Positions 6,349-15,049 of a DNA stretch of 45,603 nucleotides are shown in pieces. A program made the position numbers and the translations under genes. Source of the stretch: Firmicutes bacterium ADurb.Bin193 (GTDB lineage Bacteria; Bacillota; Clostridia; Monoglobales; Firm-18); contig MWCQ01000019.1 of NCBI GenBank assembly GCA_002070105.1, forward strand, positions 1-45,603, read 5' to 3'. How positions within the stretch are numbered: position 1 is the stretch's first letter; every line of letters starts with the position of its first letter. A model generated the notes under the pieces. That model made no database searches. It saw only the letters and a list, made by a program, of their open reading frames with translations, and was not told where the DNA came from.

Positions 6349-7594
6349 CGTATACATCCCGCTCATTGAGTGCAGAAGCCGAAAACTTGTGCTTTATGGC
6401 GGGTCTGGTAGCGGCAAATCAGTTTTCGCTGCCCATAAAATAGTTTTAAGAACTGTAACCGAACAAGGTCATACTTTCCTGTGCCTCCGCAAGGTGGCCG
6501 AAACAGTCAAAGAATCAATTTTTGCCGAATTAAAGGCGATGATTGAGGAAATGGGCTGTTTTGATGAGTTTAAAATAAACCTCACAGAGAAAACATTCTT
6601 ACACATCCCAACCGGAAACAGAATAATATGTAAGGGTCTTGATGAACCGGAAAAGATAAAGTCCATCAAAGGCATTACCGGGATGTGGATTGAGGAAGCC
6701 ACCGAATTTACAGAAGACGATCTGTTTCAGCTTGATTTGCGTATACGTGGGGAAAAACCTCACTATGTTCAGTACATCTACAGTTTCAATCCAATCTCAG
6801 AGGATAACACAACCGTAAAAAGGTTTATAATCAACAAGGATAAGGAGATTGATTGCACGGTAGTCCATACCACCCACCTCGACAATTACTTTTTATCCGA
6901 TGCTGACCGGAAAATACTTCTAGATTTAAAGGACAAAAACCCTATTTTTTATGACGTTTACTGCCTCGGAATCCCTGGCGTTGTAGACAAATCAAACAAG
7001 TTTCTTTATTCGTTTAATGCAGAAAAGCAGGTAAAAAAAGTAATCTTAGACCGGAATCTTCCTATATGGATAACGTTCGATTTTAACATAGATCCAATGA
7101 CCGTTACCATAGGTCAAAGGCCGCATCTTACAAAACTGATTTGCAAGCAATGTATACAGCTTGACAACTCCGACATATATGCAATGTGCGACAGGATAAG
7201 GGCTGATTACCCGGACTGGAATCTTATCGTTACGGGTGACGCATCAGGACATAACCGAACCGGGGCGGTAAGGGGAAAAACATCTTACTGGCAGGTAATA
7301 AAGTACGAATTGTCGCTAAAAGACCTGCAAATGAAGGTTAGGGGTAACAATATCGGCCTTATCGAATCGCGGGTTTTGTGTAATGCAGTAAATCAGGCCG
7401 TTGAAATTGAATTTGACGAGGAGGGATGCAAACCACTCATAAACGAATGCAAATTCGCACAGGTAGATGATCACGGGGTTTTGATTAAAGACCGGAAAAA
7501 GCAGAAAAACGATTTCTTGGACGGATTCCGGTATCTGGTTGATGCAAACTTCTATGACTTCTTAGGTAAGCAGCATAAGTATGTCAAGGGCTAA
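6308..7594 (+). CDS. terL: Terminase large subunit (Terminase_3/PBSX type)
   Basis: 428 residues from TTG 6308; no ATG exists before the ATPase core, so a rare start is needed. Walker A is GGSGSGKS (31-38), Walker B MWIEE (126-130), and coupling motif SFNP (159-162). The RNase-H-like nuclease has FDFNID (D258), GDASG (D311) and FLDGFRYL (D405), so both motor and nuclease look intact. It packages DNA into the procapsid and cuts the concatemer. Its 3' end overlaps the first glycan gene by 14 bases. Confidence 0.93.
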   Translation: MSLQASEKEIAVNDVYIPLIECRSRKLVLYGGSGSGKSVFAAHKIVLRTVTEQGHTFLCLRKVAETVKESIFAELKAMIEEMGCFDEFKINLTEKTFLHIPTGNRIICKGLDEPEKIKSIKGITGMWIEEATEFTEDDLFQLDLRIRGEKPHYVQYIYSFNPISEDNTTVKRFIINKDKEIDCTVVHTTHLDNYFLSDADRKILLDLKDKNPIFYDVYCLGIPGVVDKSNKFLYSFNAEKQVKKVILDRNLPIWITFDFNIDPMTVTIGQRPHLTKLICKQCIQLDNSDIYAMCDRIRADYPDWNLIVTGDASGHNRTGAVRGKTSYWQVIKYELSLKDLQMKVRGNNIGLIESRVLCNAVNQAVEIEFDEEGCKPLINECKFAQVDDHGVLIKDRKKQKNDFLDGFRYLVDANFYDFLGKQHKYVKG

Positions 7595-8099
7595 TATCAT
7601 AGGCTGCGGCCCCACAGGATCGCTTTGGGACGGACTTGGGTTCAGCGTAGGGGTAAACGACTGCCTTAAGTTTGGAAGGCCTGTAAACGCCCTGGTTTGC
7701 GTTAACGTATTCAGCAAGGAACCGGATAGGCAGCGCATTGTAAATGAAACAAAGACCACGCACGGCTTTTGGTCACACTCCAGGCAATGGCAGCACCGAG
7801 AGGATTTCAAAAAGCTGGATATGCAGCAATGGTCAGGCCGGTATATTCAAGGCCGGGTTTATTGGTCGCATACCTCCACCTTCATCGCAATTACACTTGC
7901 CGTGAAACTTGGCTATACGGAGATAGTCCTGTACGGGTGCGATTTAACCGACCATAAGCACGTAAAAAATAAGGTTCTTGCTGACGAGATAAAAAATACA
8001 TTGGAACTTTCGCGGGAGTTGGAAAAGATTGGGGTGAAATTGTATATTTACAAGGCATACGGGGCTTTTAAGGATCACTTACCGTCAATAACCGAATGA
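7581..8099 (+). CDS. DUF115/sialyltransferase-like (GT-B-type fold) protein
   Basis: 172 residues. ANIIGCGPTGSLWDG near the N-terminus, VGVNDCLKF, and later STFIAITLAVKLGYTEIVLY GCDL (two pieces) match the layout of DUF115 and GT42 sialyltransferase-like proteins: nucleotide-sugar loop, 'N' strand, then '..A...A..LGY.EI.L.G.D'. It is shorter than cellular members. It overlaps terL and is coupled to the next gene (ATGA). It opens the glycan block, so a sugar-transfer or nucleotide-sugar role is likely; the exact reaction is unknown. Confidence 0.6.
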   Translation: MSRANIIGCGPTGSLWDGLGFSVGVNDCLKFGRPVNALVCVNVFSKEPDRQRIVNETKTTHGFWSHSRQWQHREDFKKLDMQQWSGRYIQGRVYWSHTSTFIAITLAVKLGYTEIVLYGCDLTDHKHVKNKVLADEIKNTLELSRELEKIGVKLYIYKAYGAFKDHLPSITE

Positions 8100-8716
8100 A
8101 ATTTACTACAATTACCCCTACACGGGCAGACAGACCAGAGCTTTTAGAGTTCTGCAAATATCAGTTGTCGCGTATGGAGGTAAAGCCAGAACTTTCGTTT
8201 TTTATTGACTTTAAGCCTAAAGATGGAAACATCGACATTGTTTGGCGTGTGTGGGAAGGGCTGCAAAGAGCGTCTGAGGCTGGAATAGACCTTGTTTTCA
8301 TAATTGAGGACGATGATTACTACGACCGAACATACTTCAACCACATACCGGATGCCGACTTCATTGGAGAATCCAATTCGATCTACTACAATCTCCGCAA
8401 CAAGACCTATCAGAATTTTAATCATCTGGGACGATCCAGCCTATTCACTACTGGCTTCAAAATATCCGCACTGAAAGGATTCAGGCCGAAAGAAAACGAC
8501 CGCTTTTTAGACATCAGCCTTTGGAAGTACGCTTTCGATGCGAGTAAAACGGTTGCATTCCGGGAAACCGGGGCGATCGGGATAAAGCACGGTATTGGAT
8601 TGTGTGGCGGTAAAGGTCACAAACTTGTGATGAAGCACAAAGACAGCAATTTAGAGTGGCTATCCGAACAGGTAGATTCGGAGGCTTTTGAATTTTATAA
8701 AAACCTGAAATTATGA
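8096..8716 (+). CDS. GT-A type glycosyltransferase (family 2-like)
   Basis: 206 residues. Starts MKFTTITPTRADRPELLEFC, the 'ITPT.NR...L..C' start of GT2 enzymes, and has FIIEDDDYYD with the DXD metal and nucleotide-sugar motif at 71-74. The rest is a shortened GT-A domain without a membrane segment, so it would be cytoplasmic. It couples by ATGA to both neighbours. Confidence 0.7.
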   Translation: MKFTTITPTRADRPELLEFCKYQLSRMEVKPELSFFIDFKPKDGNIDIVWRVWEGLQRASEAGIDLVFIIEDDDYYDRTYFNHIPDADFIGESNSIYYNLRNKTYQNFNHLGRSSLFTTGFKISALKGFRPKENDRFLDISLWKYAFDASKTVAFRETGAIGIKHGIGLCGGKGHKLVMKHKDSNLEWLSEQVDSEAFEFYKNLKL

Positions 8717-9126
8717 ACACCGACAACCAACTTAACGCACAATTGCAGCAACCTAAAGAGACCGAAAAGATATCTCCTGAGAAACCAATTTCCAGACAGC
8801 AAAGACGCTACCAAGAGCGCGTAAAAGAAGACGCTGTAAACACATTGAATCGCCTTGTAGCGAAGTTCTATGAGGTTTTCATGGAAAATGACCCGGAAGC
8901 CCCGGAAGTAGCCGCCAAAAAGAAAGAAGTGGTTGCTAAATGGAAAATGTACTGCAATCAAAAGCAGCTTTTACCGGCTGCGCTTACACTTTGCGAGGAA
9001 AACTGTGATGCGATCATCAAAAAGTATCAGGAGCAGTTGACGGGAGTAGAGGAGGGTAGCGAGAAATGGCATGAGCAAAAGATTGCCGCTGAAAGAACTG
9101 CCGCAGGAGAAGAATCTGAAGCATGA
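8713..9126 (+). CDS. Helical protein inside the glycan block, unknown
   Basis: 137 residues, mostly helical with charged coiled-coil-like segments (ISRQQRRYQERVKEDAVNTL near 31-50; VAAKKKEVVAKWKMY). No GT motif. Because it is coupled on both sides to glycosyltransferase genes it might be a scaffold, or the protein that receives the glycan, but nothing in the sequence proves this. Confidence 0.65.
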   Translation: MNTDNQLNAQLQQPKETEKISPEKPISRQQRRYQERVKEDAVNTLNRLVAKFYEVFMENDPEAPEVAAKKKEVVAKWKMYCNQKQLLPAALTLCEENCDAIIKKYQEQLTGVEEGSEKWHEQKIAAERTAAGEESEA

Positions 9127-10067
9127 AAATAGCCTTCATCGGTAACTTCGAGGCTGAATTTAGTAGTGAAAACTACTACCTAAAGACCTTTTTAAGCCTA
9201 GGGCATGAGGTTATTAAATTGCAGGAAAGCAAAGCCAGAATAGCCGAAATATGGGCTGTAGCTAAGCATTCAGATATGCTGTTTTGGGTTCATACACACG
9301 GCTGGGAAATTGGCAGGAATCAGGAAATAACCAGAATGCTGAAAGACTTGAAAATGTCGGGCATTCCAACGGTAGGCTTTCATTTGGATTTATGGCTCGG
9401 CCTACAGCGCGAGCGCGACCTAAAATCCGATCCTTATTGGAACATTGAACATTTCTTCACGGTGGACAAGTTAATGGCCGATTACCTAAACAATGAAACC
9501 ACTACAAAAGGCCATTTCCTTCCCGCTGGCGTACCGGAATCTGAGTGCTTTATAGGAACTCCCAACCTTAAAAAATACCCTCATGAAATCATCTTCACAG
9601 GCTCCAAGAATTACCATCCAGAACACAAGTACCGGGGTCAGCTCATTGATTGGCTTCACCGAACTTACGGGGACAGATTTGCGCACTATGGAGGCGGTGG
9701 AAAAGAAACGATCCGGGGAAAAGAACTCAACGACCTTTATGCGAGCGCGAAGATCGTGGTAGGCGATACGCTTTGCAAAAACTTCACCTATCCGTACTAC
9801 GTCAGCGATCGGTTTTTTGAAGTGCCTGGCCGTGGCGGATTTATGATTTTCCCGTACATTACAGGTACAGACCAATGGCTTGAGCCAAACGAAGAAGTTG
9901 TTTTCTATGAATTTGGCGACTTTATAGACCTGAAAAACAAAATCGATCATTACCTGAACGACCACAAGAACCGGGAAGAAATCAGGCTAAAAGGATTTGA
10001 ACGGTGCAAGGCGGAACATACTTACCGGCACAGGATTGAACACGTTTTTAAAACAATATTCGGATGA
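9123..10067 (+). CDS. GT-B glycosyltransferase (CgeB/GT4-like)
   Basis: 314 residues. The N-terminal Rossmann half begins MKIAFIGNFEAEFSSENYY with SLGHEV. The C-terminal half has IIFTGSKNYHPE, then LYASAKIVVGDTL and DRFFEVPGRGGFMIFPYITG (about 229-248), the 'R.FE..G.G.F.I.......' acceptor of CgeB/Glyco_trans_1_2 enzymes. Both Rossmann halves are present, so it should be active on a nucleotide-sugar donor. The acceptor is unknown. Confidence 0.8.
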   Translation: MKIAFIGNFEAEFSSENYYLKTFLSLGHEVIKLQESKARIAEIWAVAKHSDMLFWVHTHGWEIGRNQEITRMLKDLKMSGIPTVGFHLDLWLGLQRERDLKSDPYWNIEHFFTVDKLMADYLNNETTTKGHFLPAGVPESECFIGTPNLKKYPHEIIFTGSKNYHPEHKYRGQLIDWLHRTYGDRFAHYGGGGKETIRGKELNDLYASAKIVVGDTLCKNFTYPYYVSDRFFEVPGRGGFMIFPYITGTDQWLEPNEEVVFYEFGDFIDLKNKIDHYLNDHKNREEIRLKGFERCKAEHTYRHRIEHVFKTIFG

Positions 10068-10888
10068 TAGACGTAATTTGGTATCGTAACTGTCGCGGAA
10101 ATTGGGATCACGGGCTATTGATGTCAATCTTTGAACGTCACCCTGATAAATTCGACCAGTACAACGAATCCGAAATAGTAAATGCTGACATGGCAATCAT
10201 TATCGTTGCCGGAAACCCTGATTATGCGCATTTACGCGACTATCTGAGCGACTTTAAATCCGGCATTGTCATTTTCACCTCAGACGAAGAAGCCCGGTGG
10301 GATATTCCGGCCATAGTACCTCCTCATTTGGAAGTCTGGAGCCAATACTACAAGCCCGGCATGAACGTAAAGGAGCGTTTATTGATGGGCTACCCGAGCA
10401 GATTAAAGGATTACAAAATCAATCTCACTCAGGATAAAAAATACTTATGGTCATTCGTTGGGCAGGTGCAAAATCCGTTCCGGCAGCAGTGCGTTGATAC
10501 GTTGAAGAAGATGCCGGACGGGTTTTTGAGAACGACCGACCTATTTGGCGGGGTGTGTGAAAAGGCGATTGAATACCAGGAGTACCTCGACATTTGCGCA
10601 CAATCAAAGTATGTCATTTGCCCATCCGGCAGTTTCACGGCTGAATCCTTCCGGCTTTACGAGGCTATGGAGTGCGGAGCGATACCTATTGTTGACGCTC
10701 GCAGCCCGGTAAACAGCAAGGATTTCAACTACTGGAATGAAGTCTACCTAAAACACAAACTAATCACCGTGAACTATTGGGATGAAAAGGCATTGAGCGC
10801 AATACTGAACATTCCAAACGATAACAACTGGTGGAATCAATACAAAAAGGAACTTGAGGAAAAACTAATCGCTGTAGCAAATGGCTGA
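10064..10888 (+). CDS. Exostosin-like glycosyltransferase (GT47 type)
   Basis: 274 residues. WSFVGQVQNPFRQQCVD (129-145) and SKYVICPSGSFTAESFRLYE (181-200) followed by AMECGAIPIV (201-210) are the exostosin donor-site signature ('F.G.....R' and '..S.F.LCP.G....S.R..EA...G.IPV'). It has no membrane anchor, unlike eukaryotic exostosins. It overlaps both neighbours. Confidence 0.8.
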   Translation: MIDVIWYRNCRGNWDHGLLMSIFERHPDKFDQYNESEIVNADMAIIIVAGNPDYAHLRDYLSDFKSGIVIFTSDEEARWDIPAIVPPHLEVWSQYYKPGMNVKERLLMGYPSRLKDYKINLTQDKKYLWSFVGQVQNPFRQQCVDTLKKMPDGFLRTTDLFGGVCEKAIEYQEYLDICAQSKYVICPSGSFTAESFRLYEAMECGAIPIVDARSPVNSKDFNYWNEVYLKHKLITVNYWDEKALSAILNIPNDNNWWNQYKKELEEKLIAVANG

Positions 10889-11591
10889 AATGGTAAAATG
10901 CCGCGTTAACGGGCAATACGATATAATTCTACCCAAACACCGGGCCAATCGACCCGAATGGTACACCGAAAAAGGATGGGAAAAGGAGCGGATGCAGAAT
11001 ATGCGCGGGCGCATCGACAAAGGAGATGTTGTCCTGTACGTAGGAAATGAGGAAGGAGACCTATCCGCAATTATAGCCTCTTGGGGTGCTAAAATGATCT
11101 TGGCCGAACCAAATCCAAAAGTTTGGCCGAACACAAAGGTTATTTGGGAGGCGAATAACCTGGAAAACCCGCTTGCTTGCTTTGTTGGCTTCATTTCAAG
11201 CCAATCAACCTACTACAAGAACGATGAATTTGTTCAAAACGGATTCCCAGCATGCGCGGACGGCCCGGTCATTGGCGATCATGGATTCATGGAGCTACGC
11301 AATCACAACGCGCCAGAAATTACTGTTGATGATCTTGTGAAAGAAATCGGACAGGTTCCTGATCACATTTCGATTGACGTAGAAGGATCGGAAGGCTGCG
11401 TTTTGAGGGGTGCTGAAAAGACAATTATTAAGCATAAACCAATAATCTGGCTTTCCGGGCATCCTGAATTTTGTTTTTCCCAGTATGGAGAGTATCTAAC
11501 AGATATAAGAAACTGGATAAAAGACCGGGGCTACAGCGAGACGCTTTTAGACTACTCCCATGAGTGCCATTTTATGTACCTGCCGAAATGA
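10881..11591 (+). CDS. FkbM-type SAM-dependent methyltransferase
   Basis: 236 residues. A SAM-binding loop DVVLYVGNEEGD (49-60) is followed by the acidic EP pair at 76-77, and HISIDVEGSEGCVLRGAE (162-179) is the FkbM hallmark ('.ID.EG.E..VL.G'). FkbM enzymes O-methylate sugars or polyketides. Within a run of glycosyltransferases it most likely caps or decorates the glycan. It overlaps the next start (ATGA at 11588). Confidence 0.8.
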   Translation: MAEMVKCRVNGQYDIILPKHRANRPEWYTEKGWEKERMQNMRGRIDKGDVVLYVGNEEGDLSAIIASWGAKMILAEPNPKVWPNTKVIWEANNLENPLACFVGFISSQSTYYKNDEFVQNGFPACADGPVIGDHGFMELRNHNAPEITVDDLVKEIGQVPDHISIDVEGSEGCVLRGAEKTIIKHKPIIWLSGHPEFCFSQYGEYLTDIRNWIKDRGYSETLLDYSHECHFMYLPK

Positions 11592-12295
11592 TCACGACTT
11601 TAATCCCCACCAGCCCAATCCCATCGCATCCAAGCACAGCAATTTTGGATGAAACAATTTCCAACATCAGGCGGTATACGGACGACCTGATTATCATCAT
11701 GGCTGACGGTGTGCATCCAAGCCTGAAACACCGCAAAGAGGCATACACGGAATACCTGAACCAACTTCCGGACAGGTACAAAAATACCGCAGTTTGGCAA
11801 TTTGGAGGCCATCAGCACCAGGCGCGAATGACCCGCGCTGTGCTGGAAACGATCACGGATGATATTATCATGTTCTGCGAGCATGACGCGAGTCCTATAG
11901 GTGACATTCCTTTTCAGGAAATATGCGACCTCGTGCGGGATAGTGAAGAAATCAATTACGTTCGGTTTAATATCTTCGAACAGATCCCAAAAGAACACGG
12001 GTATTTGATGCTCGGAGCAGAAACCCACAATGAAATACCATTGCAGCGCACAATACAGTGGTCACAACGCCCGCACATCGCTAAAAAGGCCTGGTATCAG
12101 GATATTCTGAATATGCACTTCGGCAAAGAGGACAGAACAATGATTGAGGACGTAATGCACTCGGTTGTGCAGGTGGAGTACGACAAAAAAGGACGGGACA
12201 CGTTTGGACTGGCTATTTACACCCCGGAAGGCAACCAATTACGCAGCTTTCACTCAGATGGCAGGGGTAAGGATGAAAAAATAATCACAGGATGA
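11588..12295 (+). CDS. GT-A type glycosyltransferase-like protein
   Basis: 235 residues from ATG 11588; a frame start at 11564 is rejected because the ATGA overlap fits the pattern of the block. MITTLIPTSPIPSHP is a GT2-like start, DDLIIIMADG gives the second strand, and DIIMFCEHDASPI (92-104) holds an EHD in the DXD position. The remainder resembles GT-A domains that lack membrane segments. Confidence 0.65.
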   Translation: MITTLIPTSPIPSHPSTAILDETISNIRRYTDDLIIIMADGVHPSLKHRKEAYTEYLNQLPDRYKNTAVWQFGGHQHQARMTRAVLETITDDIIMFCEHDASPIGDIPFQEICDLVRDSEEINYVRFNIFEQIPKEHGYLMLGAETHNEIPLQRTIQWSQRPHIAKKAWYQDILNMHFGKEDRTMIEDVMHSVVQVEYDKKGRDTFGLAIYTPEGNQLRSFHSDGRGKDEKIITG

Positions 12296-13314
12296 GAATA
12301 GGGCTGATAGCGCGAATGGACAATACAGGCCTCGGCATACAGTCGAAGGAGTTCTTTGATCACATCCCATGTAAAGTTCTGGCTATCGATTCAATCGCAT
12401 TAGGAAACTCCCCGGTTTTGAATTGCTACCCCGACCGCTTCCCCGGGGCGACCATTCACAAGCTGCGGAAAGGCGAACATATACCCGAAAGCCTGATTCA
12501 GTCGTTCATCAAAGATATTGACGTACTTTTCTGCATGGAAACGCCTTACAATTACCGGTTTTTCAGTGCATGCCGGGAGAAACGAAAGAAAACAATACTG
12601 CAATTCAACTACGAGTTTTTAGAATACCCAAACAACGTACTTCCGACACCGGATTTGTTTGCCGCTCCAAGCAAATGGCATTATGACGATGTTCCGCGTA
12701 ACAAAGTATTTCTACCCGTTCCGGTAAATACCCACAAATTCAATCCAAAGCAGGAATTACGGACTTTTGTTCATGTAGCAGGCCGACCAGCTATACACGA
12801 CAGGAACGGCACTCAGACGCTTTTAAATGCCCTACAGCACGTTACTGAGAAAGTGACTGTAATCATCCGGGCTACACAAAGAATGAGCGTCAGAAGCCCA
12901 AGAAGCAACGTTAAACTGGTCGTTGACGACAGCTACCGGCACAACTATTGGGAAGCCTACACTGGCGGGGTGTTGCCCGTGATCATGCCGCGCAAGTATG
13001 GCGGTCTGTGCCTGCCGATAAACGAGGCGTTAGGCGCTGAAATGCCAGTGATTGCCCCGGATATTTCACCTAATAACCTGTGGTTGCCTAAAGAATGGCT
13101 TACCCCGGCCAAAGAATCAATCAAACTACAGGCGCGGAAGACGGTTGACGTTTACGAACCGGATGCCCGATCGCTGGCCGCTAAGATTGACCAGTTTTGC
13201 GATGAAGGATTTTACCTGAATGCCGTTGATAAGGCCAGGGGATTGAAGGAATCAATTTCATGGGATAGTTTATTGCCGTTGTACCACCAAACATTTGAAA
13301 AACTATGCTCGTAG
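12292..13314 (+). CDS. GT4-family glycosyltransferase
   Basis: 340 residues. The GT-B fold begins MRIGLIARMDNTGLGIQSKE (open receptor loop 'TGLG.Q'). The C-terminal domain has FVHVAGRPAIHDRNG (159-173) and GGLCLPINEALGAEMPVIAP (237-256), the E-x7-E-like donor signature of GT4 ('G.G....EA...G.PV'). It is the largest enzyme of the block and very likely active. Confidence 0.85.
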   Translation: MRIGLIARMDNTGLGIQSKEFFDHIPCKVLAIDSIALGNSPVLNCYPDRFPGATIHKLRKGEHIPESLIQSFIKDIDVLFCMETPYNYRFFSACREKRKKTILQFNYEFLEYPNNVLPTPDLFAAPSKWHYDDVPRNKVFLPVPVNTHKFNPKQELRTFVHVAGRPAIHDRNGTQTLLNALQHVTEKVTVIIRATQRMSVRSPRSNVKLVVDDSYRHNYWEAYTGGVLPVIMPRKYGGLCLPINEALGAEMPVIAPDISPNNLWLPKEWLTPAKESIKLQARKTVDVYEPDARSLAAKIDQFCDEGFYLNAVDKARGLKESISWDSLLPLYHQTFEKLCS

Positions 13315-14042
13315 CCATTTATAACGCCTGGGATCATGAGCTTTTACGTCAGTCTGTGGATAACATCCTGAAAGCTGTGGATAAAGTGATCATTGTTTAT
13401 TCGAACCACTCCAACAAAGGCGAAAAATTACGGTTTCCAGTGGAACAGTTTGCTGATTGCTCACTCATCCAGCATGAACCGGATTTAGGATTGATCCCGC
13501 ACAAGAACGAGCAGAACAAAAGAAATGCCGGGCTAAGATTCGCGCAGGAAATAGGGGCTAATTACTTCATTATGCTCGATGGTGATGAATTTTATCAGCC
13601 CGAAGATGTTAGATTCTGGTATGAATACTTGCGGCACAGCAGCCTATCAGGACTTGTATGCAGGTCGCACGTTTATTTTGGCAAGCCTACCCTGACCATC
13701 GGAGAGGACACCACCTACGTGCCATTCATTCATAAAATTGTACCGGGATTGAAGTTTGTTTTCACTCAGGACTATCCCTACACAAGGCACGAAGGAAAAT
13801 TGAGGATTGACCCTACCCGGAGGCTGAACATTACGGCCAACGTTCGCCTGATAGGCTGCATAATGCACCATTATAGCTACTTGCGGAAAGACATTGACCA
13901 AAAGATTAACAACAGTTCGGCAGAAAGCCTGAAAAAGGTGGCCGATGTAATCAAAAACGACCTTAAAAATGCCGAAAAAGGCTATTTTTGCCAGTACTAC
14001 GGTAAAGAATTGATCGAAGCACCAAACCTGTTTAACTTATGA
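13305..14042 (+). CDS. GT2-type glycosyltransferase
   Basis: 245 residues. The start MLVAIYNAWDHELLRQSVDN ILK (two pieces) is a typical GT2 opening, then NKRNAGLRFAQEIGANYFIM and LDGDEFYQP with the DXD at 92-94. It overlaps the previous gene by 10 bases and the following membrane-protein gene by four. It is the last clear enzyme of the glycan block. Confidence 0.8.
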   Translation: MLVAIYNAWDHELLRQSVDNILKAVDKVIIVYSNHSNKGEKLRFPVEQFADCSLIQHEPDLGLIPHKNEQNKRNAGLRFAQEIGANYFIMLDGDEFYQPEDVRFWYEYLRHSSLSGLVCRSHVYFGKPTLTIGEDTTYVPFIHKIVPGLKFVFTQDYPYTRHEGKLRIDPTRRLNITANVRLIGCIMHHYSYLRKDIDQKINNSSAESLKKVADVIKNDLKNAEKGYFCQYYGKELIEAPNLFNL

Positions 14043-14329
14043 CATACGCGCTTATTGTTACCCTGTTTGCATCGTTCTGGTGCTACGGTATTGCCACACT
14101 TTTCAAAGAGGAAATGATACTCGAAAAGGTCGGTATCTGGATGGATGAGAATTTGAATGAGTACCTGAATAAGCCGCTTTGGAAATGCCCGCTTTGCATG
14201 GCATCCATTCACGGCACGGCCATTTACGCAATCTTCATGATGCCACTGTACGGTATTTTGTTTTGGGTTCCGTTCTGCGTGTGCCTGTGCGGATTGAATT
14301 ACATTTTAATGCAGTTATTCAATGACTAG
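14039..14329 (+). CDS. Small membrane protein with CPLC motif
   Basis: 96 residues with an N-terminal membrane helix (TYALIVTLFASFWCYGIATL) and a hydrophobic C-terminal hairpin (AIYAIFMMPLYGILFWVPFC then VCLCGLNYILM). Between them is KPLWKCPLCMASIHG, a CxxC motif that I recall from small phage membrane proteins. It links the glycan block to the tail genes and could be a membrane anchor for the enzymes; this is inference. Confidence 0.6.
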   Translation: MTYALIVTLFASFWCYGIATLFKEEMILEKVGIWMDENLNEYLNKPLWKCPLCMASIHGTAIYAIFMMPLYGILFWVPFCVCLCGLNYILMQLFND

Positions 14330-14900
14330 GAAAGTAAAAAGCGACAAGGTGCGCAATATGTACCACCCGGATTATGTGGGTAAGACTGAATTTGCATTTG
14401 AGGCCAACGGCAAGAAGTACTACAACTTCCGGAAAGATACCGATATGCGCTATGGCCGGTATGTAGTGATGCAGACGTTCCTACAGGAATACTACCTCAG
14501 AATCGACCTTGCGACACTGAAAGGCGACATTCAAAAGCTTAAAAACTGGCTTAATCCACCGGCAAAAGAGGGCAGAATTGAATTAGGTAAGTCCCTGGAA
14601 TTGCTTTCGATAATGGAACAGCGTTCAAACATTGCCTTTGAGCCTGATACCGTTTACCGGCTTGCCTCATCCCTGTATTTTGATGATCAGGAGATACTCA
14701 CGGATTATGATCAAAAACACAACGAAAAGAAAATCGCTGCTTGGAAGGAGGCCAAGACTACGGATTTTTTTTTCAACAAACTATTTCAAGATGTAACGGG
14801 CTTGATGGTTACATCCAAAGACGCTTTGATAAGTTATTTGGAAAAGGCTCCGGAGTTAACAAAAGGCTGGCGTACCATGAGCGACATCCTAACGCGGTAA
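14322..14900 (+). CDS. Probable tail assembly chaperone, large partner
   Basis: 192 residues, mostly alpha/beta with a helical C-terminus (FNKLFQDVTGLMVTSKDALI). Position is the main evidence: it lies just before the tape measure gene and is followed by a short frame overlapping at TAATG, the layout of gpG/gpGT-type chaperones that hold the tape measure during tail assembly. A run of nine T at 14765-14773 lies inside it. No sequence-level family match is claimed. Confidence 0.55.
   Translation: MTRKVKSDKVRNMYHPDYVGKTEFAFEANGKKYYNFRKDTDMRYGRYVVMQTFLQEYYLRIDLATLKGDIQKLKNWLNPPAKEGRIELGKSLELLSIMEQRSNIAFEPDTVYRLASSLYFDDQEILTDYDQKHNEKKIAAWKEAKTTDFFFNKLFQDVTGLMVTSKDALISYLEKAPELTKGWRTMSDILTR
14765..14773 (+). 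other. T9 run, possible -1 frameshift site
   Basis: The zero frame reads GAT TTT TTT TTC, so 14765-14771 is a perfect T TTT TTT slippery heptamer. A -1 slip enters the frame that stays open to 15049, the end of the next small gene. The zero frame downstream of the slip looks like real protein and the -1 frame between here and 14900 does not, so reinitiation at 14900 is the simpler model. Confidence 0.35.
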
Positions 14901-15049
14901 TGCAGGATTTTCTTGATAGCCGGTACGAAGAAGTGAAAATATTGGCTAACTTTGATATTGAGAAGGAAAAAGCCTTCTACGAGATGTCTGTTTACGACTT
15001 CTACTTTCACCTATGGGTAAAGTCAAACAATCGTGGCGAAAATCATTAA
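14900..15049 (+). CDS. Small partner of the tail chaperone
   Basis: 49 residues from ATG 14900, which shares its first base with the upstream stop (TAATG). Sequence MQDFLDSRYEEVKILANF then AFYEMSVYDFYFHLWVKSNN. A short helical protein with 'MS.YDFY..L' just before the tape measure is what one expects for the T-domain partner of tail chaperones. It overlaps the tape measure start by 17 bases. It may instead be made only as a -1 frameshift extension of the upstream gene. Confidence 0.55.
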   Translation: MQDFLDSRYEEVKILANFDIEKEKAFYEMSVYDFYFHLWVKSNNRGENH

